From: Actinomycetota bacterium
GTDB lineage: Bacteria; Actinomycetota; Thermoleophilia; RBG-16-64-13
Assembly (NCBI GenBank): GCA_018830645.1
Contig: JAHJSA010000088.1
Span: 1-64,000, forward strand
Direction: 5' to 3'
DNA: 64,000 bases
A program made the position numbers and the translations under genes. The notes beneath the pieces are model-generated. The model did not search any database and had not been told where the DNA came from. It saw nothing but the letters and a program-made list of their open reading frames with translations. Positions within the stretch are counted from its first letter, which is position 1. Each line of letters begins with the position of its first letter. Of this stretch, positions 10,348-21,009 are shown piece by piece.

Positions 10348-10511
10348 CCGTGCCCCCAGTCGAGGATTCCAGGATCCAGGCCGAGTAGCAGGTGTGAATG
10401 CGCGGCGCCCGTGTGGGCGGCCGAGTTAGGTTACCACATAGCCCGGGAGCGCGGCCTTCATGGGTTCCGTTCCCGTAAGATTTGTGTATCTTCCGAGGCT
10501 GGTGCGCGCCG

Positions 10512-11468
10512 TTATGGTCCGGCGTCCGCGGCCGACCTCGCGAAGTAGTCTCGCGCCGCGGTGACGTCCGCCGCGATGCGCCGGCGGAGCGCCGCAGCGT
10601 CGGGAAAGGCGCGCTGCGCCCTGATCCAAGCCAAGAACTCCAGCCGCTGCGGTCTGCCGTAGAGGTCGCCCGCGAAATGCAGGATGAAGGTCTCGATGCG
10701 CACCACCTGGGCGGTCTCAAAGGTGGGGTTCGTTCCAATGCTCGTGACAGACGGGCGCACGTCTCCCGGGGCCACGGTCGTGCGGGTCACGTACACCCCA
10801 GCCCCCGGCACGGCGCTCCCAGCGGGCACGTCGAGGTTCGCCGTGGGTGATCCAAGGTCTCGCCCCCTGCCCGCGCCCCCCTCCACGATACCGTCGAGGG
10901 CGTGCGGACGTCCCAGGAGCGTCGCCGCGTCCTCCACCCTTCCTTCGGCGATCAGTGCTCGGATGCGAGTGCTGCTCACCGGTTTGCCGCTCGCGATCAC
11001 CAGACCGATCGCGGTGACCGAGAAACCTCGCGCCCGCCCGAACGCGAGAAGGTCCTCGGCCGTACCGGCTCCACGATGCCCGAAGCGGAAGTTCTCGCCC
11101 ACCAACACCTGGCGTGCGTTCAGGCGTTCCGACAACACCAGCTCCGAGAACTCCGCCGGGCCCAGGGCCGCGAACGCCTCATCGAACGGCAACGCGACGA
11201 GCTCATCGACCCCGGCCTCCTCGAGAAGCGACACCTTCTGGTCGAAGGTGCAGAGCCGGGCGGGCTGGTTCTCAGGGTCGAGGATCGCGCTCGGATGCGG
11301 CTCGAAGGTGAGCACGCAGGCGGCCCCTTCCATGGCCCGCGCCGCCTGGACCGCCTTGGTGACGATGGCTCGATGCCCAAGATGGAAGCCGTCGAACGTG
11401 CCGATCGCCACCGAGCGTGGCGCGTCGCCCCGGTGGCCGACCTCCTCGATACTCCTGTACACCCTCAT
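10512..11468 (-). CDS. ribF: Bifunctional riboflavin kinase/FAD synthetase
   Basis: VAIGTFDGFHLGHRAIV, GENFRFGHRGAG, C-terminal flavokinase GSPTANLD. Confidence 0.94.
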   Translation of the reverse strand: MRVYRSIEEVGHRGDAPRSVAIGTFDGFHLGHRAIVTKAVQAARAMEGAACVLTFEPHPSAILDPENQPARLCTFDQKVSLLEEAGVDELVALPFDEAFAALGPAEFSELVLSERLNARQVLVGENFRFGHRGAGTAEDLLAFGRARGFSVTAIGLVIASGKPVSSTRIRALIAEGRVEDAATLLGRPHALDGIVEGGAGRGRDLGSPTANLDVPAGSAVPGAGVYVTRTTVAPGDVRPSVTSIGTNPTFETAQVVRIETFILHFAGDLYGRPQRLEFLAWIRAQRAFPDAAALRRRIAADVTAARDYFARSAADAGP

Positions 11469-11553
11469 CTTCCGGCTACCATCCCTTTGATACACGCCGG
11501 CCTGCTACAGTCAATATCTCTTCGAGTACGCACTACCCCTTCTACCACGGCGC

Positions 11554-12534
11554 TCACTCCTCGGGCACCGGGAACACGACACGAGGCCGGGCGCGGGTCG
11601 GAGGACCCTCGTAGAGTGCCAGTAGTCGATCGCCAGAGTGCACACTGAACAGCCCGCCGGGTCCCCCCGTGAGATCGTTGCCGTTCGCCACACGGGCGGC
11701 TGTCGCCGCGTCCACCCGGAAGGCCGGTAGGTGCGACACCCCGTCGGAGAGGGTGAGACAGCAGCCGAACTGCGCTCCCTCGCTGCCGATACTCCCGAGA
11801 AGGCCCGGGGTGAAGGCTTCGGGCCCTACTGCCTGATCAGCGCGGAAACGGCCGATCCTCGTACGTCGCAGAGTCGCCGCGTAGGCGCCCACGCCGAGGA
11901 GGGATCCGATGTCTTCGGCGAGCCGGCGCACGTACGTGCCCTTGCCCGTAAGGGCCAGGAGTTCAAGACGCTGGGTATCGGCGTCGAACCTCACGGCGTC
12001 GAGCCCATAGATCATCACGGCGCGCTCGGGAGTGTCCGCGGTCTCCCCCCGATGCGCCTTCCGGTAGAGAGGTTCGCCGTCGACCTTCACGGCGGACGTG
12101 AGCGGCACCTTCTGTCGTATCTCGCCGCGAAAATGGTCGAGAGCCCGGAGGATGGAGGTCATATCGGTGCGTCCGCCGGTGGACGACACGTCTCCGGTAG
12201 GATCTCCCGTGCTCGACACCGCCCCGAACTGCACCGTCACCTCATACTGCTTGGGCAGGTCCATCATCAAAGAAGAGACGCGCGTGGCTTGACCGAACAG
12301 CACCAGGAGGAGCCCGGTGGCGAAAGGGTCCAGGGTGCCTGCGTGGCCGATCTTCCCGCGGTACGCGCTCTTGGCCCGGCGGACCACGTCGTAGCTCGTC
12401 CACCCTTCGGGCTTGTCGACAAGGACTATTCTCGAGACGCCGGAAGTCCGGTCGTCTTGACCCGTGGCGCGCGCACGAGGGCGGGCAACCCGCGCACCGG
12501 AGCCTGTGGGGTCCCCCGGGATTCGGCCGGTCAC
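11554..12534 (-). CDS. truB: tRNA pseudouridine(55) synthase TruB
   Basis: KPEGWTSYDVV, GKIGHAGTLDPFATGLLLV; start uncertain (32-aa N-terminal extension, GTGA overlap with upstream gene). Confidence 0.94.
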   Translation of the reverse strand: MTGRIPGDPTGSGARVARPRARATGQDDRTSGVSRIVLVDKPEGWTSYDVVRRAKSAYRGKIGHAGTLDPFATGLLLVLFGQATRVSSLMMDLPKQYEVTVQFGAVSSTGDPTGDVSSTGGRTDMTSILRALDHFRGEIRQKVPLTSAVKVDGEPLYRKAHRGETADTPERAVMIYGLDAVRFDADTQRLELLALTGKGTYVRRLAEDIGSLLGVGAYAATLRRTRIGRFRADQAVGPEAFTPGLLGSIGSEGAQFGCCLTLSDGVSHLPAFRVDAATAARVANGNDLTGGPGGLFSVHSGDRLLALYEGPPTRARPRVVFPVPEE

Positions 12535-13514
12535 AAGCGGGCCTTCACCTCACGTTCGATCCAGGCGATGACCGACTCCACATCACCGTCCGCGGAGAAG
12601 CCGGCTGCCCGCACGTGCCCGCCGCCTCCTTCGAGATGCGCGATCGAGGCAACGTCCACCGAGCCGTCGGTGGAGCGAAGGCTGACCTTCTGCTGAGCTC
12701 CGTCGTCGGACACGCGCTCTCTGACGAACGCTGCCACCCGCACGCCCTCTATCCGACGCAACTGATCGATGATGCCTTCGGTGTGACGTTCGTCGGCGCC
12801 GGCGGCAGTGAAATGGGCCGCGGTGAGCGAAGAGACCGCCAACGCGCCGCCCAGGCGCAGACTCAGTCGTTCGAGCGCGACTGCGAGCAGGCGGGTCTTG
12901 GGGAGCGGGGTGCGCTCGTAGAGCTGCGAGTACACGCCGTTTACGTCGACTCCGAGCTCTTGAAGAGACGCCGCCATGCGGTGCGCCTCCGGAGTGGTGT
13001 TCGAATACTGGAAACGGCCGGTGTCGGTGACCAGACCGATGTAGAGCGCCGTGCCTATTGCCTTGTCGATGGGCAGGTCGCCGGCGCGGAAGATGTTGAA
13101 GAGGATCTGGGTGGTTGAAGCCGCCGTAGGGTCGAGCAGGTTCAACGTGCCGTAGCCTTCATTGTCCTGGTGATGATCGATGTTGATGCAGTCCCCGGCG
13201 CATTGGAGGCGGTGCACATCCAACCGACTCGCCGCGGCAGAGTCCATGATGTACAGCGAGGTGGCGCTATGCACCTCGGGAAACCCGCCTCGCATGATGT
13301 CCTGGAGGTCCGGCAGGAAGGAGTATTCAGCGGGGAGGGGGGTGTCCCCGGGCAGATATGCTCGATGAGAAAGGCCCAGTTGTCGAGCCATGAGCATCAG
13401 GGCGACCACACAGCCCACCGCGTCGCCATCGGGGTTCTCATGCGCCATGATCATGATGTCGCGTTCTTGGGGGAGCCGTAGACCGAGGTCGCGCTCGCTG
13501 ACCGTGCGCATCAC
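12531..13514 (-). CDS. nrnA: DHH/DHHA1 phosphoesterase (NrnA-like oligoribonuclease)
   Basis: HENPDGDAVGC, NIDHHQDN, GGGGHVRAAGF. Confidence 0.9.
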   Translation of the reverse strand: MMRTVSERDLGLRLPQERDIMIMAHENPDGDAVGCVVALMLMARQLGLSHRAYLPGDTPLPAEYSFLPDLQDIMRGGFPEVHSATSLYIMDSAAASRLDVHRLQCAGDCINIDHHQDNEGYGTLNLLDPTAASTTQILFNIFRAGDLPIDKAIGTALYIGLVTDTGRFQYSNTTPEAHRMAASLQELGVDVNGVYSQLYERTPLPKTRLLAVALERLSLRLGGALAVSSLTAAHFTAAGADERHTEGIIDQLRRIEGVRVAAFVRERVSDDGAQQKVSLRSTDGSVDVASIAHLEGGGGHVRAAGFSADGDVESVIAWIEREVKARL

Positions 13515-14008
13515 GAAACCGCGCTCTCGTCGTCGGGGTCGGCGACGCTCTGGTCTGCACCCTCACCCACGAGGCCGTCCCCGGGCTCGACCACCCACTC
13601 GTTTGCATCTTCGGCGGCCGTCTCTTCCGGTAGTTCCGCGGGCTGCTCTTCCGGTAGGCGATCGACCTCCTGCCGGATCAGCGCGGAGATACGCACACCC
13701 CGATCGACGCTGTCGTCGTAGACGAACTCCAGGGTGGGAGTGTTCTTGAAGTGGAGCTCGGCGCTGATCACGCTCTGCAGGTGGCCTTCCGCCGACCGCA
13801 GGCCTTCGAGCGTCTGCTTCTTCTCGTCGTCGGTGCCGAGGATGGAGACGAACACCCGAGCTTCGCGCACGTCGTTCGTGGCTTCCACGCCTGTGACCGT
13901 GACGAATCCTATACGGGGGTCTTTGAGGCCACGCCCGATGGCCGTACTCAGCACTTCACGGAGCGCCTCGTTCACTCGGCGCGTCCTATAACGTCGCTCA
14001 CTCCCCAT
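13511..14008 (-). CDS. rbfA: Ribosome-binding factor A
   Basis: RRVNEALREVLS, LKDPRIGFVTVTGVE, PTLEFVYDDSVDRGVRI. Confidence 0.93.
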   Translation of the reverse strand: MGSERRYRTRRVNEALREVLSTAIGRGLKDPRIGFVTVTGVEATNDVREARVFVSILGTDDEKKQTLEGLRSAEGHLQSVISAELHFKNTPTLEFVYDDSVDRGVRISALIRQEVDRLPEEQPAELPEETAAEDANEWVVEPGDGLVGEGADQSVADPDDESAVS

Positions 14009-14321
14009 CTACTTCCACCACCTCTTCCACCACGGTCGCCAGTTCCCAGTCGCCGCCGTCCAGGAACCCGACAGCAGCCGACATCCGCTTCTTCAGCACA
14101 CCCATACTGGAAGCCGCGACCGCGAACACCACAAGGGAGCGTTGCCACTGGTCTTGGTACCCTATCTCGGCGAACGACGCGGCGTGGGCCCCCTGAAGGC
14201 GGTCGCGCACACGTCGAAGGTGCACGCGCTTGTCCTTCAGGGAGCCGGCGTCACGAAAGCGTAGGTCCGCCGTGACGATACCGACGAAGCCCCGCGGCAC
14301 ACGTCTACTTCGTGCGGGCAA
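13998..14321 (-). CDS. ylxP: DUF503 family protein (YlxP-like)
   Basis: LRFRDAGSLKDKRVHLRRVRDRL; located between infB and rbfA. Confidence 0.85.
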   Translation of the reverse strand: MPARSRRVPRGFVGIVTADLRFRDAGSLKDKRVHLRRVRDRLQGAHAASFAEIGYQDQWQRSLVVFAVAASSMGVLKKRMSAAVGFLDGGDWELATVVEEVVEVDGE

Positions 14322-17100
14322 CTTCCTTGATCTCGTAGGCCTCGATGACGTCGCCTTCCTTGATGTCGTCGAATCCGTCGAGGTGAACGCCGCATTCGAA
14401 GCCCGCGAGCACTTCGCGAACGTCGTCGTTGAAGCGTTTCAGCGACTGCAGGCCTCCCTCGAAGACGATGCTGCCGTCGCGGACCACGCGGATCCGCGCG
14501 TTGCGTGTGATCTTGCCCGACACCACGTGGCAACCGGCGATCGTGCCGATGCGAGACGCCCGGAAGATCTGGCGTACCTCGACGGCACCCAGGGCCTCCT
14601 CCACCTTGTCGGGCTCCAGCATGCCGATGAGTGCAGCCTGCACATCTTCGATCGCCTTGTAGATCACCCGGTAGGTGCGGATATCGACGCCCTGCTCGTC
14701 GGCCGAAGCCTTCGCGGGCACCGACGGACGAACGTTGAAGCCTATGATGACTGCTCGCGATGCCGCGGCCAGATTGACATCGGACTCGTTGATGCCACCC
14801 ACACCGGAGTGGATCACCTTCACCTTGACCTCGGGGTGGCTCACGTTGGCTAGGGCTTCCTCCAGCGCCTCCACCGAACCGCCCACGTCTCCCTTGACGA
14901 TGAGAGCGAGTTCCTGGACCGCACCCTCCTTGAGACGAAGGTAAAAGTCGTCGAGAGAGGTGGTCGCGCGGCCCTTGGCCATCATCTCCTGACGAAGCCG
15001 CGCGGTGCGGCCTTCGGCCATCTGACGCGCCTCGCGCTCATCCTTCACGGCGACGGCCACATCGCCCGCCACAGGGACACTGTTGAATCCGAGCACCTGA
15101 GCGGGGACGGCCGGTCCGGCCTCTTCGAGGGCGACGCCCTTGAAGTCCATCATGGCTTTCACCTTGCCGTGCGACTCGCCACTCACCAGCGCATCACCTA
15201 CGCGCAACGTGCCTCGTTGCACCAGGATCGTCGCGACGGGCCCGCGGCCCACATCCAACTGGGATTCGACCACGGTGCCCGACGCCATAGCGGTCGGATT
15301 GGCCTTGAGCTCCTGCACCTCGGTGACCAAGAGGATCATGTCCATGAGCTCATCGAGCTTCAGACGCTTCTTGGCTGAGACCTCCACCATCACCGTGTCG
15401 CCGCCCCACTCCTCCGGCTGGAGGCCAAGGTCGGACAGCTGCTGCTTGACCTTGTCTGGGTTCGAGTCGACCAGGTCGATCTTGTTTATGGCCACCAGCA
15501 TCGGCACTTCTGCGGCCTTCGCGTGGTCGATCGCCTCGATAGTCTGCGGCATGACGCCGTCGTTGGCGGCCACGACGATCACCGCCACGTCGGTGACTTT
15601 CGCCCCGCGGGCCCGCATGGCGGTGAACGCTTCGTGGCCCGGCGTGTCGATGAATGTGACGGTGCGATCGCCGTGACGGACTTGGTAGGCGCCGATGTGC
15701 TGCGTGATGCCACCGGCTTCGCTCTTGACCACTTCCGTCTCACGGATGGCGTCGAGCAACGACGTCTTGCCGTGGTCGACGTGGCCCATGATGGTGACAA
15801 CGGGCGCCCGGTCGACCAGATCGGCGGGATCGTCCTCGAAGACTATCTCGAGTGACTCCTCCTCCACGTGCTTGATCTCGACCTTGCGCTCGAACTCCTC
15901 CGCCAAGATGAGGATGGCCTCATCGGGCAAAGACTGCGTTATGGTGACGAGCTCGCCCAGCTTCATCATGGTCTTGATGATCTCGCCGGGTCCGATCTCC
16001 AGTGCGTCGGCCAAGTCTTTCACCATCGCGCCGCTTTGGATCTGAACGGGTGTCTCGGTGCCGGGAGCCGCCTTCTTGGGAACGGGTGCACGCTCGACCT
16101 CAGCCGTGAAGCCACCGCCGCGTCCGCCCTTGCTGCTACCCTTGCCTCCACGGCGACCGGCCTGAGAATCGATGACGACGCGACGACGCGTGGACGTCTC
16201 GCCGGCCTTCCAGAGGCGGCCGCCGGCGGCGGAACCACCATCAGCCGGTCGCTTGCGGGCAGCACCGGCCTTGTCGGCGGCGCCTCGGGCCGGTGCAGGC
16301 GGAGCCGGTGCGGCCCCACCTGCGCGGGACATGGGCGGCCCACCGGCGGGACGGCCGGAAGGAGGCCCACCGGCGGGACGGCCGGAAGGAGGCCCACCCG
16401 CCGGACGACCGGAGGGAGGAGCACCCGCCGGACGACCGCCAGGGCGATCGACGCGTGCGGGCGGCTTCGGTTCAGGCTTCGGCTGGGGAGGCGGTGCGGG
16501 CGGCTCCTCACCCTTGATCTGGACGGTGCTCGAAGGCTTGACGCCTTTCCGCACGGGCACGCCCGGGCCCACGACGGTGGGGATGTTGTCCAGGCGAGGG
16601 CCTCGACCCTTCACCGAGCGGCGCGCAGGAGCGATCTTGGCCACCCGTTCGGCGGCCGCCTGCTCGGCGGCGCGCACCTCATCGGCTGTCGCGACGATCT
16701 TAGGGCCCATCGGCTTCGGGACGGCCGGCTTCAGAGCCGGTGCCTTCTCGGCGGAGGGCGGGGTTGCCGGAGTCTCTTTCTCGGCTGGAGCTGAGGTGCT
16801 CGTGTCTTCGGCTGCCGGGTGGTCGGTCGGCTCGGCAGCCGGAGCGGGAGCCTCGAGCTTCGCCTTCGGCTCCGCCTTGGCCGGCGCCGCAGCTTTAGCC
16901 GGCGCCGGCTCCTCCTTCTTCTTGCTCTTGGAAGCAGCCTTCGCCGACACGGGGCTCACGCGTTCGGCGTCGGTCTCCTCGACACTTGCGAGGTTGCTCT
17001 TGACCTCCACGCCGGCGGCCCTCAGCCGCTCCACCAGCTCATGCGTGGTCAGCCCTCTCTCCTTCGCCAGCTCGTAGACCCTCTTCTTCGCCACGTTCAC
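14305..17100 (-). CDS. infB: Translation initiation factor IF-2
   Basis: [19 protein letters not shown], full G domain, repetitive Pro/Gly-rich N-terminus. Confidence 0.98.
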   Translation of the reverse strand: MNVAKKRVYELAKERGLTTHELVERLRAAGVEVKSNLASVEETDAERVSPVSAKAASKSKKKEEPAPAKAAAPAKAEPKAKLEAPAPAAEPTDHPAAEDTSTSAPAEKETPATPPSAEKAPALKPAVPKPMGPKIVATADEVRAAEQAAAERVAKIAPARRSVKGRGPRLDNIPTVVGPGVPVRKGVKPSSTVQIKGEEPPAPPPQPKPEPKPPARVDRPGGRPAGAPPSGRPAGGPPSGRPAGGPPSGRPAGGPPMSRAGGAAPAPPAPARGAADKAGAARKRPADGGSAAGGRLWKAGETSTRRRVVIDSQAGRRGGKGSSKGGRGGGFTAEVERAPVPKKAAPGTETPVQIQSGAMVKDLADALEIGPGEIIKTMMKLGELVTITQSLPDEAILILAEEFERKVEIKHVEEESLEIVFEDDPADLVDRAPVVTIMGHVDHGKTSLLDAIRETEVVKSEAGGITQHIGAYQVRHGDRTVTFIDTPGHEAFTAMRARGAKVTDVAVIVVAANDGVMPQTIEAIDHAKAAEVPMLVAINKIDLVDSNPDKVKQQLSDLGLQPEEWGGDTVMVEVSAKKRLKLDELMDMILLVTEVQELKANPTAMASGTVVESQLDVGRGPVATILVQRGTLRVGDALVSGESHGKVKAMMDFKGVALEEAGPAVPAQVLGFNSVPVAGDVAVAVKDEREARQMAEGRTARLRQEMMAKGRATTSLDDFYLRLKEGAVQELALIVKGDVGGSVEALEEALANVSHPEVKVKVIHSGVGGINESDVNLAAASRAVIIGFNVRPSVPAKASADEQGVDIRTYRVIYKAIEDVQAALIGMLEPDKVEEALGAVEVRQIFRASRIGTIAGCHVVSGKITRNARIRVVRDGSIVFEGGLQSLKRFNDDVREVLAGFECGVHLDGFDDIKEGDVIEAYEIKEVARTK
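16337..16444. repeat. Tandem repeat (~27 nt x4) inside infB encoding GGPPSGRPA-type repeats
   Basis: ggcccaccggcgggacggccggaagga and three imperfect copies. Confidence 0.85.
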
Positions 17101-17441
17101 TCACCTGCCATCGGTCCGGTTGCCTCTTCCATCAATCCTCTGAGTATCTCATTCAGTTCCTGCGGCTCCGCGATAACGCTCTTCCGAAACGCCCGCTGGA
17201 ACGCCCTGCGTCGCAATGCCCTATCCAGGCAGGCCTGTTGCGGGCACAGATACGCGCCTCGTCCCAGCCTACTCCTGCCGGTATCGATCACCACCCGGGG
17301 AAGGCCATGCCCCTCTTCCAGACGGAACCTGACCAACTTCTCCTGCCGAGCCCGGATGCCGCACCCGAGGCACCGCCGTTCGGGCGTGCCGCGGGATGCC
17401 TCACTCACCGGCTCGTCGAGTTCACTCTCCGTCGTCTCCAC
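17097..17441 (-). CDS. ylxR: YlxR family RNA-binding protein (DUF448)
   Basis: PERRCLGCGIRARQEKLVRFRL, GRGAYLCPQQACLDRAL. Confidence 0.93.
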   Translation of the reverse strand: METTESELDEPVSEASRGTPERRCLGCGIRARQEKLVRFRLEEGHGLPRVVIDTGRSRLGRGAYLCPQQACLDRALRRRAFQRAFRKSVIAEPQELNEILRGLMEEATGPMAGE

Positions 17442-18603
17442 CCTCCGTTGCCAGGGATTGATGAGCAGCGATGCCGCAGAAGCGACCTCCCGCCAGCGCC
17501 GCGTTCGGACAACGCTTGCCGCCGCTCGTCATCGCGTGACAGCGCCCATCCAAAGCTTCGGCCTCCTCGTCGCTGACCGAGTAAGCCTGTTCCTCCCGGG
17601 CCATCTCGCTCTCCGACTTGATGTCTACCTTCCAGCCGGTGAGACGATTGGCCAGTCGGGCGTTCTGCCCTTCCTTGCCGATCGCCAAAGGCAATTGATC
17701 ATCGGGAACAACGACGGTGGCTTCCTTCGCCGCGTCGTCGAGAAGCACCTCGCGCACACGAGCGGGCGAGAGAGCCTTGGCGACGAAGCGCGCGGGTTCC
17801 TCGTTGAAGGGGATGATGTCGATCTTCTCCCCGCGCAACTCCGAGACGACCATGCGCACCCGGGAGCCTCGAGGCCCGACACACGCGCCCACGGGATCGA
17901 CCCCGCTGCTGTGGGACACCACGGAGATCTTGGAGCGATATCCGGGTTCGCGCGCCACGCCGACGATCTCGACGAGACCGTCGGCTATCTCGGGGACCTC
18001 CAACTCGAAGAGGCGCCTGATGAGATCGTCGCTGCGACGCGACAGGATGATCGGCGGCCCCTTCGGATTCTGCTCGACGTCCTTGATGACGGCCTTGATG
18101 CGCATGCCGTGCTCGTAGCGCTCGGTGGGCACCTGCTCGCTCTTGGGCAGCAGCCCCTCCACGCGGCCGAGATCGACCAACGTATATCGATTGTCGGACT
18201 GCTGGACGATACCAGTGACGATCTCGCCGATCCTGGTGGAGTATTCGTTGAAGAAGAGCTCCTGCTCGGCTTCGCGGATACGCTGGTAGATGACCTGCTT
18301 GGCCGTCTGGGCAGCGATACGCCCGAAGTCCTCAGGTGTGATCTCCTCGCTGGTGGCAATGGAGAAATCGATCTCCGCCTCTTCATCTTCGAGGTCGGGC
18401 TCCTGCCCCGGAGGAAAGGTGAGCTCGAACACGTGGATCTGGCCGGTGTCCTGGTCGATCTCCACGGTGGAGTACGGCACGGCGTGCGCGGTCTTGTTGT
18501 AGGCAGAATGAAGCGCATCCTCGAGTGCTTCGATGAGGACGTCGAAGGGGATGCTCTTCTCCTTCTCGATCTGGCGGAGGGCCTCGATCGTCTCTTTGTT
18601 CAT
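17422..18603 (-). CDS. nusA: Transcription termination/antitermination factor NusA with Cys/His-rich C-terminal tail
   Basis: MNKETIEALRQIEKEKSIPFDVLIEALEDAL; S1/KH domains; tail RCHAMTSGGKRCPNAALAGGRFCGIAAH. Confidence 0.95.
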   Translation of the reverse strand: MNKETIEALRQIEKEKSIPFDVLIEALEDALHSAYNKTAHAVPYSTVEIDQDTGQIHVFELTFPPGQEPDLEDEEAEIDFSIATSEEITPEDFGRIAAQTAKQVIYQRIREAEQELFFNEYSTRIGEIVTGIVQQSDNRYTLVDLGRVEGLLPKSEQVPTERYEHGMRIKAVIKDVEQNPKGPPIILSRRSDDLIRRLFELEVPEIADGLVEIVGVAREPGYRSKISVVSHSSGVDPVGACVGPRGSRVRMVVSELRGEKIDIIPFNEEPARFVAKALSPARVREVLLDDAAKEATVVVPDDQLPLAIGKEGQNARLANRLTGWKVDIKSESEMAREEQAYSVSDEEAEALDGRCHAMTSGGKRCPNAALAGGRFCGIAAHQSLATEGGDDGE

Positions 18604-18613
18604 CGCTTCTCCC

Positions 18614-19105
18614 CTATTCGAACTCGTAGACCAGATGCGCCTTGGCGATCCCGTCGATGTCCAGCTCGACCTCTTGCTCCCCGTCGCGCACCACGATCCG
18701 CTGATCGCGCACTTCGACGAGCTCACCTCGCCAGACCTTCCGACCCTCGGCAGGCTCGGTGGTCTTCACATACACCTTCTTCCCAATCTGCGCCTCGAAG
18801 TGCGCACGCGTCCGCAGCGGACGCTCAAGGCCGGGCGAACTCACCTCGAGGGTGTACGGACCATCCGCATACCCGATGCGATCGAGCTCCTCGCCGACCA
18901 GCGCGGACACCCGGGCGCACAACTCGTGCGTGACACCTCCCGGCCTATCGACATACAAGCGCACGAGCCGGTTCCGGCGATCGCCACGTACATCGACCGC
19001 CACCAACTCCACCTGCTCCTCGCCGGCGTCGATCGCCTCTTGGAACCAGGCCTCACTCAACTCCACGACATCTACTCCATACATGAAGAAAGTGGGCACT
19101 CGCAC
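18614..19105 (-). CDS. rimP: Ribosome maturation factor RimP
   Basis: YTLEVSSPGLERPLRTRAHFEAQIGKKV. Confidence 0.93.
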   Translation of the reverse strand: MRVPTFFMYGVDVVELSEAWFQEAIDAGEEQVELVAVDVRGDRRNRLVRLYVDRPGGVTHELCARVSALVGEELDRIGYADGPYTLEVSSPGLERPLRTRAHFEAQIGKKVYVKTTEPAEGRKVWRGELVEVRDQRIVVRDGEQEVELDIDGIAKAHLVYEFE

Positions 19106-19241
19106 CCACTTCTGGCCAACCGCTCGAAGTCTGATGTTACGTGAATGGGATTATAGCACAGCGATGCCCAGCCCGAAAAGGCATAACTTCACTCCCACAT
19201 AGCTTTGAGAAGTCCGGTTGCGGCACCGGCTTTCCCGGACC

Positions 19242-20954
19242 TCAGTCGGCGAGCCGCCAGAGCTCGGAGACCACCTCGGGGAGTTCATCCACGCTCACTT
19301 CTCGACGACTCTGGTCGCCCCCACGAGGCTCCACCTCGACGACGCCCTCAGCCGCTCGGCGCCCTACAGTGACGCGCACCGGGCACCCGATGAGCTCGGC
19401 ATCCTTGAACTTGACACCGGGTCGCTCGTCCCGATCGTCCCAGAGTACCTGCCACCCCTCCTCGCCCAGAGCTTCGTAGAGGTGAGCGGCCACACGCGTC
19501 TGCTCCTCGTCGGTGGCGTGCACCTGCACCAGGTGCACGTCGAACGGCGCGATGCTCTTCGGCCACACGATGCCCTTCTCGTCGTGGCTCTGCTCGACAG
19601 CGGCGGCCGCGATGCGTGCCGGCCCGATGCCGTACGACCCCATCACGAGGGGGATCTCGACCCCGTCCTCGTCGAGCACGGTGGCGCCGAGAGCCACCGA
19701 GTACTTGGTGCCGAGCTTGAAGATGTTCCCCACTTCGATGGTGGGCTCCACCGTGAGTGCGGAACCGCATTCCACGCAGGAGTCTCCTTCCTGAGCCTCC
19801 CGCAGGTCGGCGTACTCGGGATCGACGTCACGCCCCAGCATGACGCCCAGGAGATGAGTGTGGGCCTTGTTCGCTCCCGTCACGTACGCACGAGCGCCGC
19901 CGGGGCCGGTCGGAGCGAGACTCTCGTCCGCGACGATGCGCACGTCGACCCCGAGCGGCCCGATGAACCCGATCTCGGCGCCGGTGGCTTCCTCGACCTC
20001 TTCCGGGTGGGCCGGGCGCACCTCACGCTGAAGGTGCCGTTCGAGCTTGCGCTGGTGTAACTCCTGATCGCCCCGCACAAGGGCCAGCACCCGCTCCTCG
20101 CCGGTGACGACGAGTAGCGACTTGATGAGAGACGACGCCGGCAGCTCCAGGAACTCCGAGACCTGGCGGATGGTGCGCTGACCAGGCGTGGGCACCTCTT
20201 CCAGGACTTCGGAGACGGACCCCTCGGGCGCGCGGGCCACGGAACGGGCGAGCTCGATGTTCCCCGCGTACCCGCAGGAGGAGCAGACGGCCACGCGGTC
20301 TTCCCCGGCCGGTGAGGGCGCCATGTACTCGTGAGCCTGCGCACCCCCCATCATGCCGGGATCGCTATCGACCCGATGGAAGCGCAGGCCGGTGCGTTCG
20401 AAGATGCGATCGTAGGCCTGGATGTGCTTCGCGTAACTCACCTCGAGGCCCTCGGCGTCGGCGTCGAAGCTGTAGGAGTCTTTCATCAGGAACTCACGCA
20501 CCCGAAGCACCCCGCCCTTGGGACGAGTCTCGTCGCGGAACTTCAGCTGGATCTGATACCAGATCTGCGGCAGCTCACGATACGAGCGGAGTTCTCGCGA
20601 GGCCAGCCACGTGAACACCTCCTCGTGCGTCATCGCCAGCACCATGTCCCGGCCGCTCCGGTCCTTGAGGCGGAACATCTCCCCGCCGATGTCGTAGTAG
20701 CGGCCGGTCTGCTGCCAGACGTCGGCGGTGTGGATGGTGGGCATCGACAACTCGAGCGCCCCGATGGCGTCCATCTCTTCGCGGATGATGCGGTTCACGC
20801 GCTCTATCACCCGCCACCCAAGCGGGAGGAAGATGTAGATGCCTGACGCGAACTGGCGCACGAACCCGCCGCGCACGAGCAGCTTGTGGCTCGCAGCCTC
20901 AGCGTCGGAAGGGTCTTCCTTCAGCGTGGGCATGAACAGCCGGGATGCCCTCAT
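19242..20954 (-). CDS. proS: Prolyl-tRNA synthetase (bacterial type with editing insert)
   Basis: MRASRLFMPTLKEDPSDAEAASHKLLVRGGFVRQFASGIYIFLPLG; VMGSYGIGPAR. Confidence 0.97.
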   Translation of the reverse strand: MRASRLFMPTLKEDPSDAEAASHKLLVRGGFVRQFASGIYIFLPLGWRVIERVNRIIREEMDAIGALELSMPTIHTADVWQQTGRYYDIGGEMFRLKDRSGRDMVLAMTHEEVFTWLASRELRSYRELPQIWYQIQLKFRDETRPKGGVLRVREFLMKDSYSFDADAEGLEVSYAKHIQAYDRIFERTGLRFHRVDSDPGMMGGAQAHEYMAPSPAGEDRVAVCSSCGYAGNIELARSVARAPEGSVSEVLEEVPTPGQRTIRQVSEFLELPASSLIKSLLVVTGEERVLALVRGDQELHQRKLERHLQREVRPAHPEEVEEATGAEIGFIGPLGVDVRIVADESLAPTGPGGARAYVTGANKAHTHLLGVMLGRDVDPEYADLREAQEGDSCVECGSALTVEPTIEVGNIFKLGTKYSVALGATVLDEDGVEIPLVMGSYGIGPARIAAAAVEQSHDEKGIVWPKSIAPFDVHLVQVHATDEEQTRVAAHLYEALGEEGWQVLWDDRDERPGVKFKDAELIGCPVRVTVGRRAAEGVVEVEPRGGDQSRREVSVDELPEVVSELWRLAD

Positions 20955-21009
20955 CGTCTCCTCCTTGTACGGTACGAAGTCCGCATGTTCCCGTACCGGG
21001 CCGGACTGT

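Noticed and set aside
16337-16444. infB tandem repeats as a CRISPR-like array
   Set aside because: Repeats are contiguous, in frame, multiple of 3 and have no spacers.
16168-17077. Gly/Ala-rich plus ORF in infB N-terminal region
   Set aside because: Arises from the repetitive coding sequence of IF-2 read antisense.
19208-19241. Terminator hairpin after proS (AAGTCCGG...CCGGCTTT)
   Set aside because: Stem contains mismatches/wobble and no U tract; too weak to list as a feature.
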